From: Salmonirosea aquatica
GTDB taxonomy: Bacteria; Bacteroidota; Bacteroidia; Cytophagales; Spirosomataceae
Assembly (NCBI RefSeq): GCF_009296315.1
Contig: NZ_WHLY01000002.1
Span: 3,392,501-3,456,500 of the forward strand
Reading direction: 5' to 3'
DNA length: 64,000 nt
Positions within the stretch are counted from its first letter, which is position 1, and every line of letters begins with the position of its first letter. Shown here in pieces: positions 39,058 through 48,087 of the stretch. A program made the position numbers and the translations under genes. The notes beneath the pieces were generated by a model. It saw nothing but the letters and a program-made list of their open reading frames with translations, had not been told where the DNA came from and did not search any database.

Positions 39058-40275
39058 ATGGATATTCAGCAACTGGCCCAACAGTACCGCGACGAACTGA
39101 TGCAGAACGTGCTACCTTTCTGGCAAAAGCACGCGTTCGATCCCATGTACGGCGGTGTTTTTGAAGCAGTAGACGAGACGGGAGGGATCATTTCTACCGA
39201 CAAACCCGTCGCATTACAGGCACAGGTGGCGTGGGCGTTTGCCATGGCCCACAATCGCTTCGGTCCTAATAAGGAATGGCTCGGACTGGCGCAACAAACG
39301 GTTGATTTTTTATTGGAAAAAGGCCGCGATGCCAAAGGTACCTGGTACGGACAGCTCGATCGCCGGGGTACTCCACTCGTTGGCGCGCCCAATGCCTTCC
39401 CTGACTTATATATGGCGTTGGCTTTGGGGCAAATCGCCCAGGCGACGGAGGAAATATCGTACGCGGAAATCGCCCAAAAGACGCTCGTCAAACTGCTGAA
39501 AAAGCGGGATTCCAGTATAAAAAAACAAAAAGAAATAATAACCGGAAGGGGTTTCAAGAGCCTGGAGGAATTTGCACTGATTGGCCACGCCCTGCTACAA
39601 TCGGAAACCCACGCCGATAAGAAGTGGTACCAGAAAACGCTGGAAAGTTACCTGGAAGAATTTATCAGTGATTTTTACGATAAGCGAACCGACATCGTGC
39701 TGGAAAACGTCACCCCGGAAGGTCATTTTTGGGACTGCCCGGAAGGAAGGATGCTGGTGCCGGGACGGGTATTTGAAATGGCGGGCTTCATGATGGATAT
39801 TGCCGACCGAACCCGCAACCGCAGGCTACTGAACCAGATGCTTGACCTGACGGAACTGACTTTGCAAGCCGCCTGGGACGAAGCGCCCGCGGGTGATTCG
39901 TCGAGCGGCGGTTTTTTTTATCAAATGGATATTAAAAGCTTACACCCGCTTCAACCCCGCTGGAACCACAAATTGGCCTGGGTACATCTGGAAGCCCTGC
40001 AAACCCTATTGAAAGCACACGTGCTATCCGCCAACCCGATTTTCCTAGCCACCTTTGAAAAAACCCATGAATACGTGTGGGAAAAATTTCCTGACAAGAC
40101 GCACGGGGGATGGTTCGGTGAACTTACGCGTGAAGGGGTACCTTTCATCCGGCATAAAATTACTCCCGAAAAGGGATTTTATGCCATGGTACGAAATCTG
40201 GCGAATATAGCCGACCTGCTGGAAATCATAGCCAAATCAGACGCATCGCCAAAGCGAAGCAGGAAGGTCGTTTAG
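39058..40275 (+). CDS. AGE family N-acylglucosamine 2-epimerase-like protein
   Basis: 405 residues, normal for the (alpha/alpha)6-barrel AGE family. Family landmarks: FWQKHAFDPMYGGVFEAVDE, KPVALQAQVAWAFAMAHN, PNAFPDLYMALAL, VLENVTPEGHFWDCPEGRM (active-site region), VPGRVFEMAGFMMD, RWNHKLAWVHLEAL, and HGGWFGELTREG. Members interconvert GlcNAc/ManNAc, glucose/mannose or similar sugars, or cellobiose/epi-cellobiose; the substrate here is not determinable. A GlcNAc role would fit the GlcNAc-kinase-like gene at 29490, but that is inference. Confidence 0.85.
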   Translation: MDIQQLAQQYRDELMQNVLPFWQKHAFDPMYGGVFEAVDETGGIISTDKPVALQAQVAWAFAMAHNRFGPNKEWLGLAQQTVDFLLEKGRDAKGTWYGQLDRRGTPLVGAPNAFPDLYMALALGQIAQATEEISYAEIAQKTLVKLLKKRDSSIKKQKEIITGRGFKSLEEFALIGHALLQSETHADKKWYQKTLESYLEEFISDFYDKRTDIVLENVTPEGHFWDCPEGRMLVPGRVFEMAGFMMDIADRTRNRRLLNQMLDLTELTLQAAWDEAPAGDSSSGGFFYQMDIKSLHPLQPRWNHKLAWVHLEALQTLLKAHVLSANPIFLATFEKTHEYVWEKFPDKTHGGWFGELTREGVPFIRHKITPEKGFYAMVRNLANIADLLEIIAKSDASPKRSRKVV

Positions 40276-40313
40276 TAAGTAACAAACCGAAATATCTCGG
40301 CTCCTGGATATTG

Positions 40314-41117
40314 TTACTCTTCAAAGTGTCGCTCCCGGATATCTTCCGTCATAAGCCGGTAGATCGCGGCCCATTCGGGGTTGAGCTCCTGCAGGTATTC
40401 CAGGTGGCGGCTGGTGGTGGCCCAGTCCGACCGCCGGGCGGGGCCCGTTTGCATGGTGGCGGGGTCTTTGCTTTGCAAGGCTTTATGGGTGGTTTCGCGG
40501 ATGAGGGGTTTGAGCAGATCGAAAGAGAGTTTTTCCAGCTCAAGCAAATCGTGGGCAATGGATAGAAGGTGGTTGGTAAAATTACAGGCAAACACCGCCG
40601 CAATGTGCAGGTTGCGGCGTTCTTCGGAGTCGCCAAGTTGAACACAGCTGCTTACCGTTTGGGCCAGCTTGATCAGGCTCGCTTCGGTTTCGTCGTCGGT
40701 AGCTTCGATGCAAAAGGGAATTTCGGAATAATCCAGGCTCACTTCCTTCGTGAAGGTTTGCAAAGGATAAAGTACCCCTGTGCGTACGGGTACGTCGCTG
40801 TGTACCTCAACCAAATGCTGCAAATCGGCCAAAGACCGACTACCCGACGCATTAGCCAGCATCACGTTAGCAGGCAGAACGACCCGCTCGATAATGCTTT
40901 CCAGGGCATCGTCGGAAGCGGCTATCAGAATCAGGTCCGCCACACTTTCCGAAAAATTCAGATCGGGCTGAATGGCGGCATCGTACAGCAGGCTCGTCAG
41001 CTGGCGGGCATGCTGCGGGTCGCGACTGTATACCTCACATATGAGATGTCCGGCGGCTTCGAAAGCCTGCGCCAGGTGCCAGGCCACATTCCCGGCCCCG
41101 ATAAACGATATTTTCAT
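40314..41117 (-). CDS. Rossmann-fold DUF2520 protein
   Basis: 267 residues. The N terminus is an NAD(P)-binding Rossmann fold (MKISFIGAGNVAWHLAQAF), and the C-terminal helical part is the DUF2520 domain (RTGVLYPLQTFTKEVSLDY, RRNLHIAAVFACNFTNHLL, ATMQTGPARRSDWATTSRHL). The fold resembles F420- and ketopantoate-reductase-like dehydrogenases; no substrate is established. It lies near kdsC, a common arrangement in Bacteroidota, here with the epimerase gene on the opposite strand between them. Confidence 0.85.
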   Translation of the reverse strand: MKISFIGAGNVAWHLAQAFEAAGHLICEVYSRDPQHARQLTSLLYDAAIQPDLNFSESVADLILIAASDDALESIIERVVLPANVMLANASGSRSLADLQHLVEVHSDVPVRTGVLYPLQTFTKEVSLDYSEIPFCIEATDDETEASLIKLAQTVSSCVQLGDSEERRNLHIAAVFACNFTNHLLSIAHDLLELEKLSFDLLKPLIRETTHKALQSKDPATMQTGPARRSDWATTSRHLEYLQELNPEWAAIYRLMTEDIRERHFEE

Positions 41118-41179
41118 GAGAAATCTAGGAATGAATTTTGATAGATTGAATGGGTGAATGGGAAAGTACCTTATTTCGC

Positions 41180-41187
41180 TACTTTTG
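41180..41187 (+). promoter_or_regulatory. Candidate -7 element of the glycosyltransferase operon
   Basis: TACTTTTG is an exact fit to the Bacteroidota -7 consensus, about 93 nt before the TTG start at 41281. A TTG at 41146-41148 is too far away (31 nt) to be a normal -33 box. Confidence 0.4.
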
Positions 41188-41280
41188 CACTCCTGAAAGG
41201 TAGCTGTTTCTCACCTCTAATCTGCGCCGAAAGCCAAAAGCGGTACGCCGCCCGGCCGCCTGCCGATAATCAACACCCTT

Positions 41281-41969
41281 TTGCAAGATATATCAATCGA
41301 TGTAGTTATTCCCGCATTCAACGAGGAAAATTCCGTGGGGAACGTAGTGCGCGACCTCCCCGATATGGTTCGGGAGATTGTGGTGGTCAATAATAATTCC
41401 CGCGACGATACCCGCCTGAATGCTCAACAAGCGGGAGCCACCGTACTCGACGAACCCCGACAGGGCTACGGGTATGCCTGCCTGAAAGGAATCGAGTACC
41501 TTAGGAACAAACCTACCCCCCCAAAATATTGGTATTTGTGGATGCCGATTATTCGGACTATCCCGGCGAATTAACCAAAATCGTGGGGTACCTCCTGGAA
41601 AATAATCTCGATATGGTGATTGGCTCGCGGGCGTTGGGAAATCGCGAGCCCGGCTCCATGACCCCGCAGCAGGTATTTGGCAACTGGCTGGCCACTACCC
41701 TCATCAAGCGTTTTTACGGCGTCACTTATTCTGATCTCGGTCCTTTCCGGGCCATCCGGTTCGACAAACTTTTGGCCATGAACATGCAGGATACTACCTA
41801 CGGCTGGACGGTGGAAATGCAACTCAAAGCCGCCAAAATGGGCATGGCCGTGGGTGAGGTACCCGTTACCTACCGCAGGCGCATCGGCCATTCCAAGGTG
41901 TCGGGTACGGTAAAGGGCACGGTTTTAGCAGGATACAAGATTCTATCGTGGATCTTTAAGTACCGGTAA
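41281..41969 (+). CDS. Family 2 glycosyltransferase, DPM1-like (frameshifted)
   Basis: 229 residues once one base is added in the run CCCCCCCAAAA at 41516-41526. This joins frames 41281-41574 and 41529-41969 and restores PPKILVFVDADYSDYP. The only start in frame is TTG at 41281. GT-A motifs: VVIPAFNEENSVGNVVRDLP, VVVNNNSRDDTRLNA, the DxD-type VDADYSDYP, IGSRALGNREPGSM, and GWTVEMQLKAAKMGM. There is no membrane domain apart from a weakly hydrophobic end. It resembles dolichol-/polyprenyl-phosphate mannosyltransferases, which would supply a lipid-linked sugar for the GT87-like enzyme downstream (inference). Confidence 0.85.
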
Positions 41970-42115
41970 CGTTTAGGTTGTCAGGACATATGGGAACGGA
42001 ATGTTCCTGCTTTTGAGCAACTGAACTACGGTAGAGTACGTAGCATTCAACAAATCATGGTCCGGCGTGTTTTTTAAGTAATTTTAAGCCGACCGCCAAC
42101 AACACGTTCACTTCC

Positions 42116-43605
42116 TTGACCTTTCTGCAATACCTCGTCCTGATTCCGTTTCTTCTCGCCATGCTGTTCATTTTCGCATACAGTTTGTCGCAGGTAGGGT
42201 TGGTGTGGGCTTATTTTAAGGCACAAAGGCGCAAAGGGGCAAGTGCACAAAGTTCCAATCAGCGGGAGGTGAAAGCAGCGCATGATGCGCTGGCTGCGCC
42301 CACAGCATGGCCGGTGGTGACGGTGCAGTTGCCGGTTTATAACGAGCGCTACGTGATCGAGCGGTTGATGGCGGCCGTCGTGACTTTCGATTATCCCAAA
42401 GCAAACCTGGAAATCCAGCTCCTCGACGACTCCACGGACGACACCGTAGACATTATCGCCCGCCGGGTAGCCGAGTATCGGGCACAGGGCTTTGACATCC
42501 GCCACATCCGCCGCTCCGACCGCACAGGTTTCAAAGCCGGAGCGCTGGCTCATGGACTTACTGTGGCTCGGGGGAATTCGTAGCTATTTTTGATGCCGAT
42601 TTTGTGCCGAAGCCTGAATTTCTCAAAGCCACGATTCCCCATTTTTCCGATCCCAGGGTAGGGGTAGTACAATCACGCTGGGGACACTTGAACGAAGACT
42701 ATTCGCTCATTACCCGCATGCAGGCCTTTGGGCTGGATGCGCACTTCAGCATCGAGCAGGTAGGTCGTTCGGCGGGCGGACATTTCATCAATTTCAACGG
42801 CACGGCGGGCATCTGGCGCAAGGGTACCATTGTTGACGCGGGCGGCTGGTCGGCCGATACGCTCACCGAAGACCTCGACCTCAGTTACCGCGCGCAGCAG
42901 CGCGGCTGGCGGTTCGTATATCTGGAAGGACTGGTATCGCCCGCCGAACTCCCTGTGACCGTACCTGCCGTGAAGTCGCAGCAGTACCGCTGGACCAAGG
43001 GTGCCGCTGAGTGCGCCCGTAAAAATCTGGGCAATGTCTGGCGCGCGTCGAATCTTTCCCTGGCCACCAAGCTATACGCCTCCTTTCATTTGCTTAACAG
43101 TTCCATCTTCGTCGCTACCTTGCTCACCGCACTACTGAGTGTACCCATGCTGGCGCTTCGGCTGGGTTGGGGTTGGCTGACATTCTTTCAGTTGAGCCTG
43201 ATTATCATGGGTATGTTTTACTGGACGGCTTTTCGGCGGCGCGGGGGTACCTTTTGGGAGTTTGTCATTACCTTTCCTACCTTTCTGGCCATCATGCTGG
43301 GCTTGTCGCTACACAATGCGGTGGCGGTCATCGAGGGGTACCTGGGCCGCAAAACACCCTTTGTCCGTACGCCCAAATTCAACGTCAATCGGCGTGGTGA
43401 GCGCTGGCAATCCAATGCCTACCGCGTCCGCCGCGTACCGCCACTCACTTGGGTGGAATGGGGGCTGGTGCTCTACTTTTTGGGAGGAATCGGGCTGGGG
43501 CTGGCGACGCGCAATTACAGCGCGCTTGCTTTCCATATGGTACTGGTGCTGGGTTTTGGTTTCATTGCCTACTGGTCGGTGCGGCATTCGCTGGTAAAGC
43601 CATGA
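42116..43605 (+). CDS. Membrane family 2 glycosyltransferase, cellulose-synthase-like (frameshifted)
   Basis: 496 residues once one G is added to the run at 42570-42574. This joins frames 42116-42583 and 42604-43605 and restores ARGEFVAIFDADFVPKP. The apparent start is TTG at 42116; no ATG is in frame. An N-terminal membrane segment is followed by the GT-A core: VQLPVYNERYVIERL, LDDSTDDTV, IFDADF, GGHFINFNGTAGIWR, TEDLDLSYRAQQRGW and QQYRWTKG. The last is the Q/RxxRW motif of processive enzymes. Three to four C-terminal membrane segments follow; no PilZ domain is seen. It could polymerise or transfer a sugar for an exopolysaccharide or glycolipid. Confidence 0.86.
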
Positions 43606-44932
43606 AGGGCTGGGGTGGGGCTTAGGCGTAGGGCTGTCGGGGATAGGGTACTACTTCCTGATGCACACGGCCCGTAACGAAACCGTCACCTTGCTCAGCT
43701 TGTGGGGAGCACTGTTTGTGCTGTATGGAGTTTCCCTTTATTTCAAATGTGATTCACATTTCAAGCTTCTGCTTGTTGCTGCTTTTGCTTTCCGGCTTAT
43801 CGGACTAGGTACCCTGCCCACGCTTTCCGACGATATTTACCGCTTCATCTGGGACGGCAGGTTGCTGGCGCATGGCTACAATCCGTTTCTGTACCTACCC
43901 TCCGAAATCCTTGCTACCGATATCGCCACACAGGCCGGACTGACGGAAGCCCTTTTCCAAAAACTCAATTCGCCCCATTATTACACCGTTTATCCGCCGC
44001 TGCTGCAAGGCTGGTTTGTGTTGTCGACTACATGGGGCGGCCTGAACGAACTGGCGACCGCTTTCTGGCTACGGCTTCCCATTGTACTGGGTGAGTTAGG
44101 TACCTGCTGGTGGCTGTACCGCCTGTTGAATCTGACGGGGAAAGACGAAGCCGCTACCAAGCGGGGCGTACTGCTATATGCTCTCAATCCGCTGGTGATC
44201 GTCGAGCTCACCGCTAATATTCATTACGAAGGGCTGACGATCTGCTTTCTGCTGGCAGGTTTATATCTTTATAAAAAACAAAAAGATTTCCCTTCGGCCA
44301 CCTTCCTCGGGCTGGCGGCGGGGGTGAAGTTGCTGCCACTGATTTTTCTCCCGGCTTTAATCGACCAAGCGAATTGGAGAAAAAGTCTGCTCTACTTTTC
44401 CGTGGTGGGCGGGGTGTTCCTGCTGCCGTTCCTGTTTTTTTTCGATCCCATAATCGTTGAAAACCTTTCGGCGAGTCTGGATCTTTACTTTCGCCGCTTC
44501 GAGTTTAACGCCAGTTGGTACTACCTGCTGCGGGAGTTCGGAACGCTCATTCTGGGCTACAATCCCATTGCCACCATCGGGCCGTTCCTGGCTTTGGTGG
44601 CCGTATCGCTCATTCTCTTTTTCTCCTGGTCCCGGCGAATAAAGCTTTCTCTGCCCGAGCGCTGGCTCTTTGCGCTAACCGCCTACCTGCTGTGCGCCAC
44701 GACGGTGCATCCGTGGTACGTGGTACCACTCATCGCGCTGAGTGCGCTTTCACGGTTTAAGTTTCCGCTGGTTTGGTCGGTGGTACTTCCGCTTACCTAC
44801 GTGGCTTATGGGCAGGTACCTTATCACGAAAATCTGTGGATCGTAGCGCTGGAGTACCTGGCGGTAGGCGGCTGGATGGTCTGGGAAGTGAGGGAGAAAA
44901 TATCAAGTAGTAAGCAACAAAAAAAGCAATAA
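43602..44932 (+). CDS. Polytopic GT87/mannosyltransferase-like glycosyltransferase (probable 5' frameshift)
   Basis: Openly readable from the ATG at 43661 (423 residues). Its frame is open upstream to 43598 without an ATG, coding a hydrophobic stretch (GLGVGLSGIGYYFL). The ATG at 43602 overlaps the previous gene's stop as ATGA. One extra G in the run at 43612-43615 would connect it, giving 443 residues that start MKGWGWGLGVGL. About ten membrane segments follow. The loop with acidic residues LPTLSDDIYRFIWDGRLLAHGYNPF is typical of GT-C polyprenyl-phosphate-sugar-dependent enzymes, as is the later TVHPWYVVPL. It probably uses the lipid-linked sugar made by the first gene of the operon (inference). 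Confidence 0.78.
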
Positions 44933-44956
44933 CGAGCCAGGCCTGTTATTGCTTTT
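44922..44956. terminator. Bidirectional terminator between the glycosyltransferase operon and tRNA-Gly
   Basis: AAAAGCAATAAC (44922-44933) pairs with GTTATTGCTTTT (44945-44956) around an 11-nt loop. The stem includes the glycosyltransferase stop codon, and flanking A/T runs make it usable from both sides. Confidence 0.8.
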
Positions 44957-44959
44957 CTG

Positions 44960-45034
44960 AGCGGAAGACGAGGTTCGAACGGCACGGAGGAGCGCCTCCC
45001 GCCCCGTCGCGACCTGCGGCCTGAGAAGCTGCCG
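44960..45034 (-). pseudogene. 3' half of a broken tRNA-Gly with inserted hairpin
   Basis: Minus-strand matches to the intact tRNA-Gly cover the anticodon-arm 3' region (45034-45007) and the T arm/acceptor end (44980-44961). They are split by about 26 nt (44981-45006) containing the small hairpin GGAGG-AGCG-CCTCC. The 5' half is missing and the anticodon stem no longer pairs. Confidence 0.65.
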
Positions 45035-45046
45035 TGATTTCATGTG

Positions 45047-45119
45047 AGCGGAAGACGAGTCTCGAACTCGCGACCTGCAGCTTGGGAAGCTGCCGCTCTA
45101 CCAACTGAGCTACTTCCGC
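45047..45119 (-). tRNA. tRNA-Gly (anticodon CCC)
   Basis: 73 nt, complete cloverleaf: acceptor GCGGAAG/CTTCCGC with discriminator T, D stem GCTC/GAGC, anticodon stem GCAGC/GCTGC around TTCCCAA (anticodon CCC), T arm GCGAG-TTCGAGA-CTCGT. CCA is not encoded. It lies between two partial copies of itself. Confidence 0.97.
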
Positions 45120-45132
45120 ATTTGTTAATTAT

Positions 45133-45190
45133 CCGCTCTATCGGGACGCCGAACCGTCGAAGCGCCGAACCGTAACCGAGCTACTTCCGC
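45133..45190 (-). pseudogene. 5' half of a broken tRNA-Gly with inserted repeat
   Basis: Minus-strand GCGGAAGTAGCTCGGTTA (from 45190) matches the 5' acceptor and D stem of tRNA-Gly, and TAGAGCGG (45140-45133) matches the second D-stem half. They are separated by about 32 nt that contain CGCCGAACCG twice (plus strand). The rest of the tRNA is absent; the intact tRNA follows. Confidence 0.65.
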
Positions 45191-45214
45191 GATTTTATAA
45201 AACGAAACGGGCTT

Positions 45215-45245
45215 CAAATATAGCGCAAACAGTAATATTCCGCAA
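45215..45245 (-). promoter_or_regulatory. Promoter of the tRNA-Gly region (TTG-N20-TATATTTG)
   Basis: Minus-strand -33 TTG (45245-45243) and -7 TATATTTG (45222-45215) with a 20-nt spacer. It lies 25 nt before the broken 5' half, so the transcript would run through the broken copy before the intact tRNA. Confidence 0.55.
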
Positions 45246-45279
45246 GGGGTACCTTTTGCCTGCAAATCCTTTTCCTCAC

Positions 45280-46602
45280 ATGCAGCAACAACTCGACCCG
45301 CCCCGGACTATAGCCGGGCAATTGAAATACCTGGGCCCCGGCTTCATCATGTCGGCGGCCATCGTCGGCTCCGGCGAATTGATCGCTACTACAACACTGG
45401 GTGCCAAAGCGGGTTTCGTGACTTTCTGGGTTATTATTGTGAGTTGTCTGGTAAAAGTAGCCCTGCAATTGGAGTTTGGTAAGAATGCCATTTACACGGG
45501 TACCTTCACAATGCACAACTTCAATCGGTTGCCAGGCCGTAAGTGGGGACGGGCGCACTGGAGCATCTGGCTATGGCTCTCGCTGCAAGGGCTGAAACTC
45601 CTGCAGGTAGGGGGTATTGTAGGCGGGGTAGCCATCGTGCTCAATATGGCTTTTCCGGCCATATCGGTCAATGTGTGGGCGTTGCTTTCGGCCTTGATTA
45701 CCGCGCTGCTAGTGTACCGGGGCTACTACGCGCCTATCGAAAAAGGCTCGCTGGTGATGATCGTGCTTTTCTCCTCGGTGGTGCTGGTGTCGGTAGGATT
45801 GTTACAAGGTACCCCTTTTGCGATTCACTGGGAAGATATTCAGGACGGGCTAAGTTTCCGGCTCCCGCCCGAGGCCGTCGCCGTGGCTTTCGGGGCGTTT
45901 GGCATTACGGGTGTGGGCGGCGACGAAATCATGTACTACAACTACTGGTGCATCGAAAAAGGTTATGCGGCCTACGCCGGTCCCAACGATGGTACCCCTG
46001 CCTGGGCCGAGCGCGCCAAGGGCTGGATCAACGTCATGTACCTCGATGCCCTGCTTTCGATGATGGTCTACACCGTGGTGACGGCGGCTTTTTATCTATT
46101 GGGTGCAGCGGTATTGCACCGCAGCGGCGAGGTACCCGAAGGCTACCGGATGATCGGGGTACTCTCGCGCATTTTTACCGAAACACTAGGCCCATGGGCC
46201 GAAACGCTGTTCCTGGTAGGTGCCTTCACCGCTCTGTACTCCACCCTTTTCACGGCCACGGCGAGTTGGGCGCGGGTCTATGGCGATGCCTTTGGGCAGT
46301 TGGGCTGGCTGAAGTACGGTACCGTGGAGGAGCGGCGGCGTTCCATCGCGATTTTTTCGTGGATTTTCCCTTTTGCCTGGTGCCTGTTTTTCCTGTTCTT
46401 CCAGGCTCCGGTGATGATGGTGATTCTGGGCGGCATTGCGACTTCGGTGCTGTTGATCCTGATCGTGTGGGTGGCGTGGGTGTACCGCTACCGCGAACTC
46501 CCCAAAGCTCTCACGCCCTCGCGGCTGTACGACGTGTTTTTCTGGCTGAGCGTTGCTTCGATTCTGGTGGTGAGTGGGTATGGGGTTTGGCAGGTGATGT
46601 GA
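45280..46602 (+). CDS. Nramp family transporter-like protein lacking the canonical metal motif
   Basis: 440 residues from the ATG at 45280 (MQQQLDPPRTIAGQLKYL); a TTG eight codons upstream is possible. About eleven membrane segments. The first resembles Nramp TM1 (KYLGPGFIMSAAIVGSGELI), but the metal-binding DPGN motif is replaced by GSGE. The TM6 region reads FGITGVGGDEIMYYNYW instead of the usual MxxP-type motif. Nramp proteins import Mn2+ or Fe2+ with protons; this divergent subgroup is widespread in bacteria without firm substrate assignment, so Mn transport should not be assumed. It is a single gene between tRNA-Gly and the convergent fic gene. Confidence 0.82.
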   Translation: MQQQLDPPRTIAGQLKYLGPGFIMSAAIVGSGELIATTTLGAKAGFVTFWVIIVSCLVKVALQLEFGKNAIYTGTFTMHNFNRLPGRKWGRAHWSIWLWLSLQGLKLLQVGGIVGGVAIVLNMAFPAISVNVWALLSALITALLVYRGYYAPIEKGSLVMIVLFSSVVLVSVGLLQGTPFAIHWEDIQDGLSFRLPPEAVAVAFGAFGITGVGGDEIMYYNYWCIEKGYAAYAGPNDGTPAWAERAKGWINVMYLDALLSMMVYTVVTAAFYLLGAAVLHRSGEVPEGYRMIGVLSRIFTETLGPWAETLFLVGAFTALYSTLFTATASWARVYGDAFGQLGWLKYGTVEERRRSIAIFSWIFPFAWCLFFLFFQAPVMMVILGGIATSVLLILIVWVAWVYRYRELPKALTPSRLYDVFFWLSVASILVVSGYGVWQVM

Positions 46603-46627
46603 GGGGGTGTAGCAAGCTCTGAAAATA

Positions 46628-47941
46628 CTATTTTTTTGCCAATTTTTGCTCAATAAATTCCTTATGTCTCTTCATTTCTGACCTTACTAGATTATTAATT
46701 TCTTCCTCAGTAAGTTGTTCGTCGTATCGCTTTTCCAGATTTGCTGGTTTGCCATTCAACAAAGCAAAATAGCTAGTTGGCCCAAGCATAACATCTACTA
46801 CGGCATTGTGATTAAAATTTCCATAAACTGAATGGACAAATGCCTGATACCCATAAAACACGCCAAACTTAGTAGTATCCTGAGTTATTTTACTTTTAAT
46901 AGCCAATATTGCGCTAGGAAAGTTGTCAGATGTATGATCATTTGAAATAATATATAATTTAGATTGTACATAAAACTTTTCAAACTTCTTTCCTTCTTCG
47001 GCAAACTTATAAAACAGCGGCACTATCGAATTATCGTATAAAGTATGAATTAATTCTGCCGTTTTCTCTACTTCCTGGGTACCCTGATTTAATCTTTTTT
47101 CGAGCAGTGCCAGTTCTTTGTCAAAGTCATCCGGCTCTTCAATACTTTCTCCCTTTGCACCCCGAATCATCAGTTCCAGGGAATGAATCAGATTATTGGT
47201 AATGTAAGTTATGAAAGGCTCGATGATGCCACTATCCGCCTGGCGTAGAGCCGATAGGTAGTTGCTTTTATCCTGGGTCTTGATGATTACTGGCGGAAAG
47301 CCATACTTCATCAAGATAAAGTTCATCAGGATACGGACGGTACGGCCGTTGCCATCATCAAAAGGATGAATGCGAATGAACCTATAATGAAACTCTGCCG
47401 CCAGTAGTATAGGGTTTACATTTTTTGCTGAAGCTTTTTCCCGGTACCATTGCATTAAATCATCCATCTTAGCGGGTGTTTCTTCGGGCGAAGCGAAATA
47501 GAACATTTCGCCGGTGACTGTCAGCACATGGTTGGGCAAACTTTTGTATTTCCCTATCTCCACTTTCTTTTTAGTGGGAGCCCCCTCAGGTGTCATGGCA
47601 TCGACCCAATAGGGTTCTTTCAATAAGAGTTGATGTAATTCCCGAATAAAACTCTCTGTTAGAGGATACTCACCGCTCACACGTTCTATTACCCATTCAA
47701 TGGCTTCATTATGCCCCTCTATCTCCAAATGATCTTTCAGAGGTTTACCCTGTGCTGTGATACCGAATAGAAGTAACGCCTTTGTTTCACCATAGGTCAG
47801 GGTATTGCCTTCCAGGTTGTTGGAATGAAAATTCCAGTCTAAGCGAAATTTTTGCATAATTCGCTGTTCCTGTTCTCTGTTCAGAGGCCTCAAAGAATCC
47901 AATTCCTTTTTTAAGGCAAAGGCTTTTTCCAGCGGCTCCAT
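46628..47941 (-). CDS. Fic family protein (AMP-transferase-like), class II
   Basis: 437 residues. The catalytic Fic loop HPFDDGNGRTVR is intact, with the His needed for AMP transfer. The N-terminal SNNLEGN matches the inhibitory (S/T)xxxE(G/N) motif, placing it in class II, where the helix lies before the Fic domain. A C-terminal ~200-residue region (FVQSKLYIISND style, YGNFNHNAVVDVML) of unknown function follows. Fic enzymes usually transfer AMP to hydroxyl side chains of target proteins; the target is unknown. The gene is visibly more AT-rich than its neighbours, and only two GGTACC sites lie in it, so recent transfer is possible. Confidence 0.9.
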   Translation of the reverse strand: MEPLEKAFALKKELDSLRPLNREQEQRIMQKFRLDWNFHSNNLEGNTLTYGETKALLLFGITAQGKPLKDHLEIEGHNEAIEWVIERVSGEYPLTESFIRELHQLLLKEPYWVDAMTPEGAPTKKKVEIGKYKSLPNHVLTVTGEMFYFASPEETPAKMDDLMQWYREKASAKNVNPILLAAEFHYRFIRIHPFDDGNGRTVRILMNFILMKYGFPPVIIKTQDKSNYLSALRQADSGIIEPFITYITNNLIHSLELMIRGAKGESIEEPDDFDKELALLEKRLNQGTQEVEKTAELIHTLYDNSIVPLFYKFAEEGKKFEKFYVQSKLYIISNDHTSDNFPSAILAIKSKITQDTTKFGVFYGYQAFVHSVYGNFNHNAVVDVMLGPTSYFALLNGKPANLEKRYDEQLTEEEINNLVRSEMKRHKEFIEQKLAKK

Positions 47942-48087
47942 AATTTTTTTAATTGGTGTTGGTAGCTTTTTCTATGAGCTGTGTTGCACAGCCCTTAAGC
48001 AAAAAAATGAATTATAGATTTTTTAAAAAGTGAGGGTACCTATTTTGAGTAGTTAAGGTAGGCCCTCTTCCTTGCAACGTAAAATCC

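Noticed and set aside
45543-46622. A 359-residue open frame in another frame of the Nramp-like gene
   Set aside because: It lacks membrane segments and is very Arg/Gly-rich; the overlapping frame has clear transporter features.
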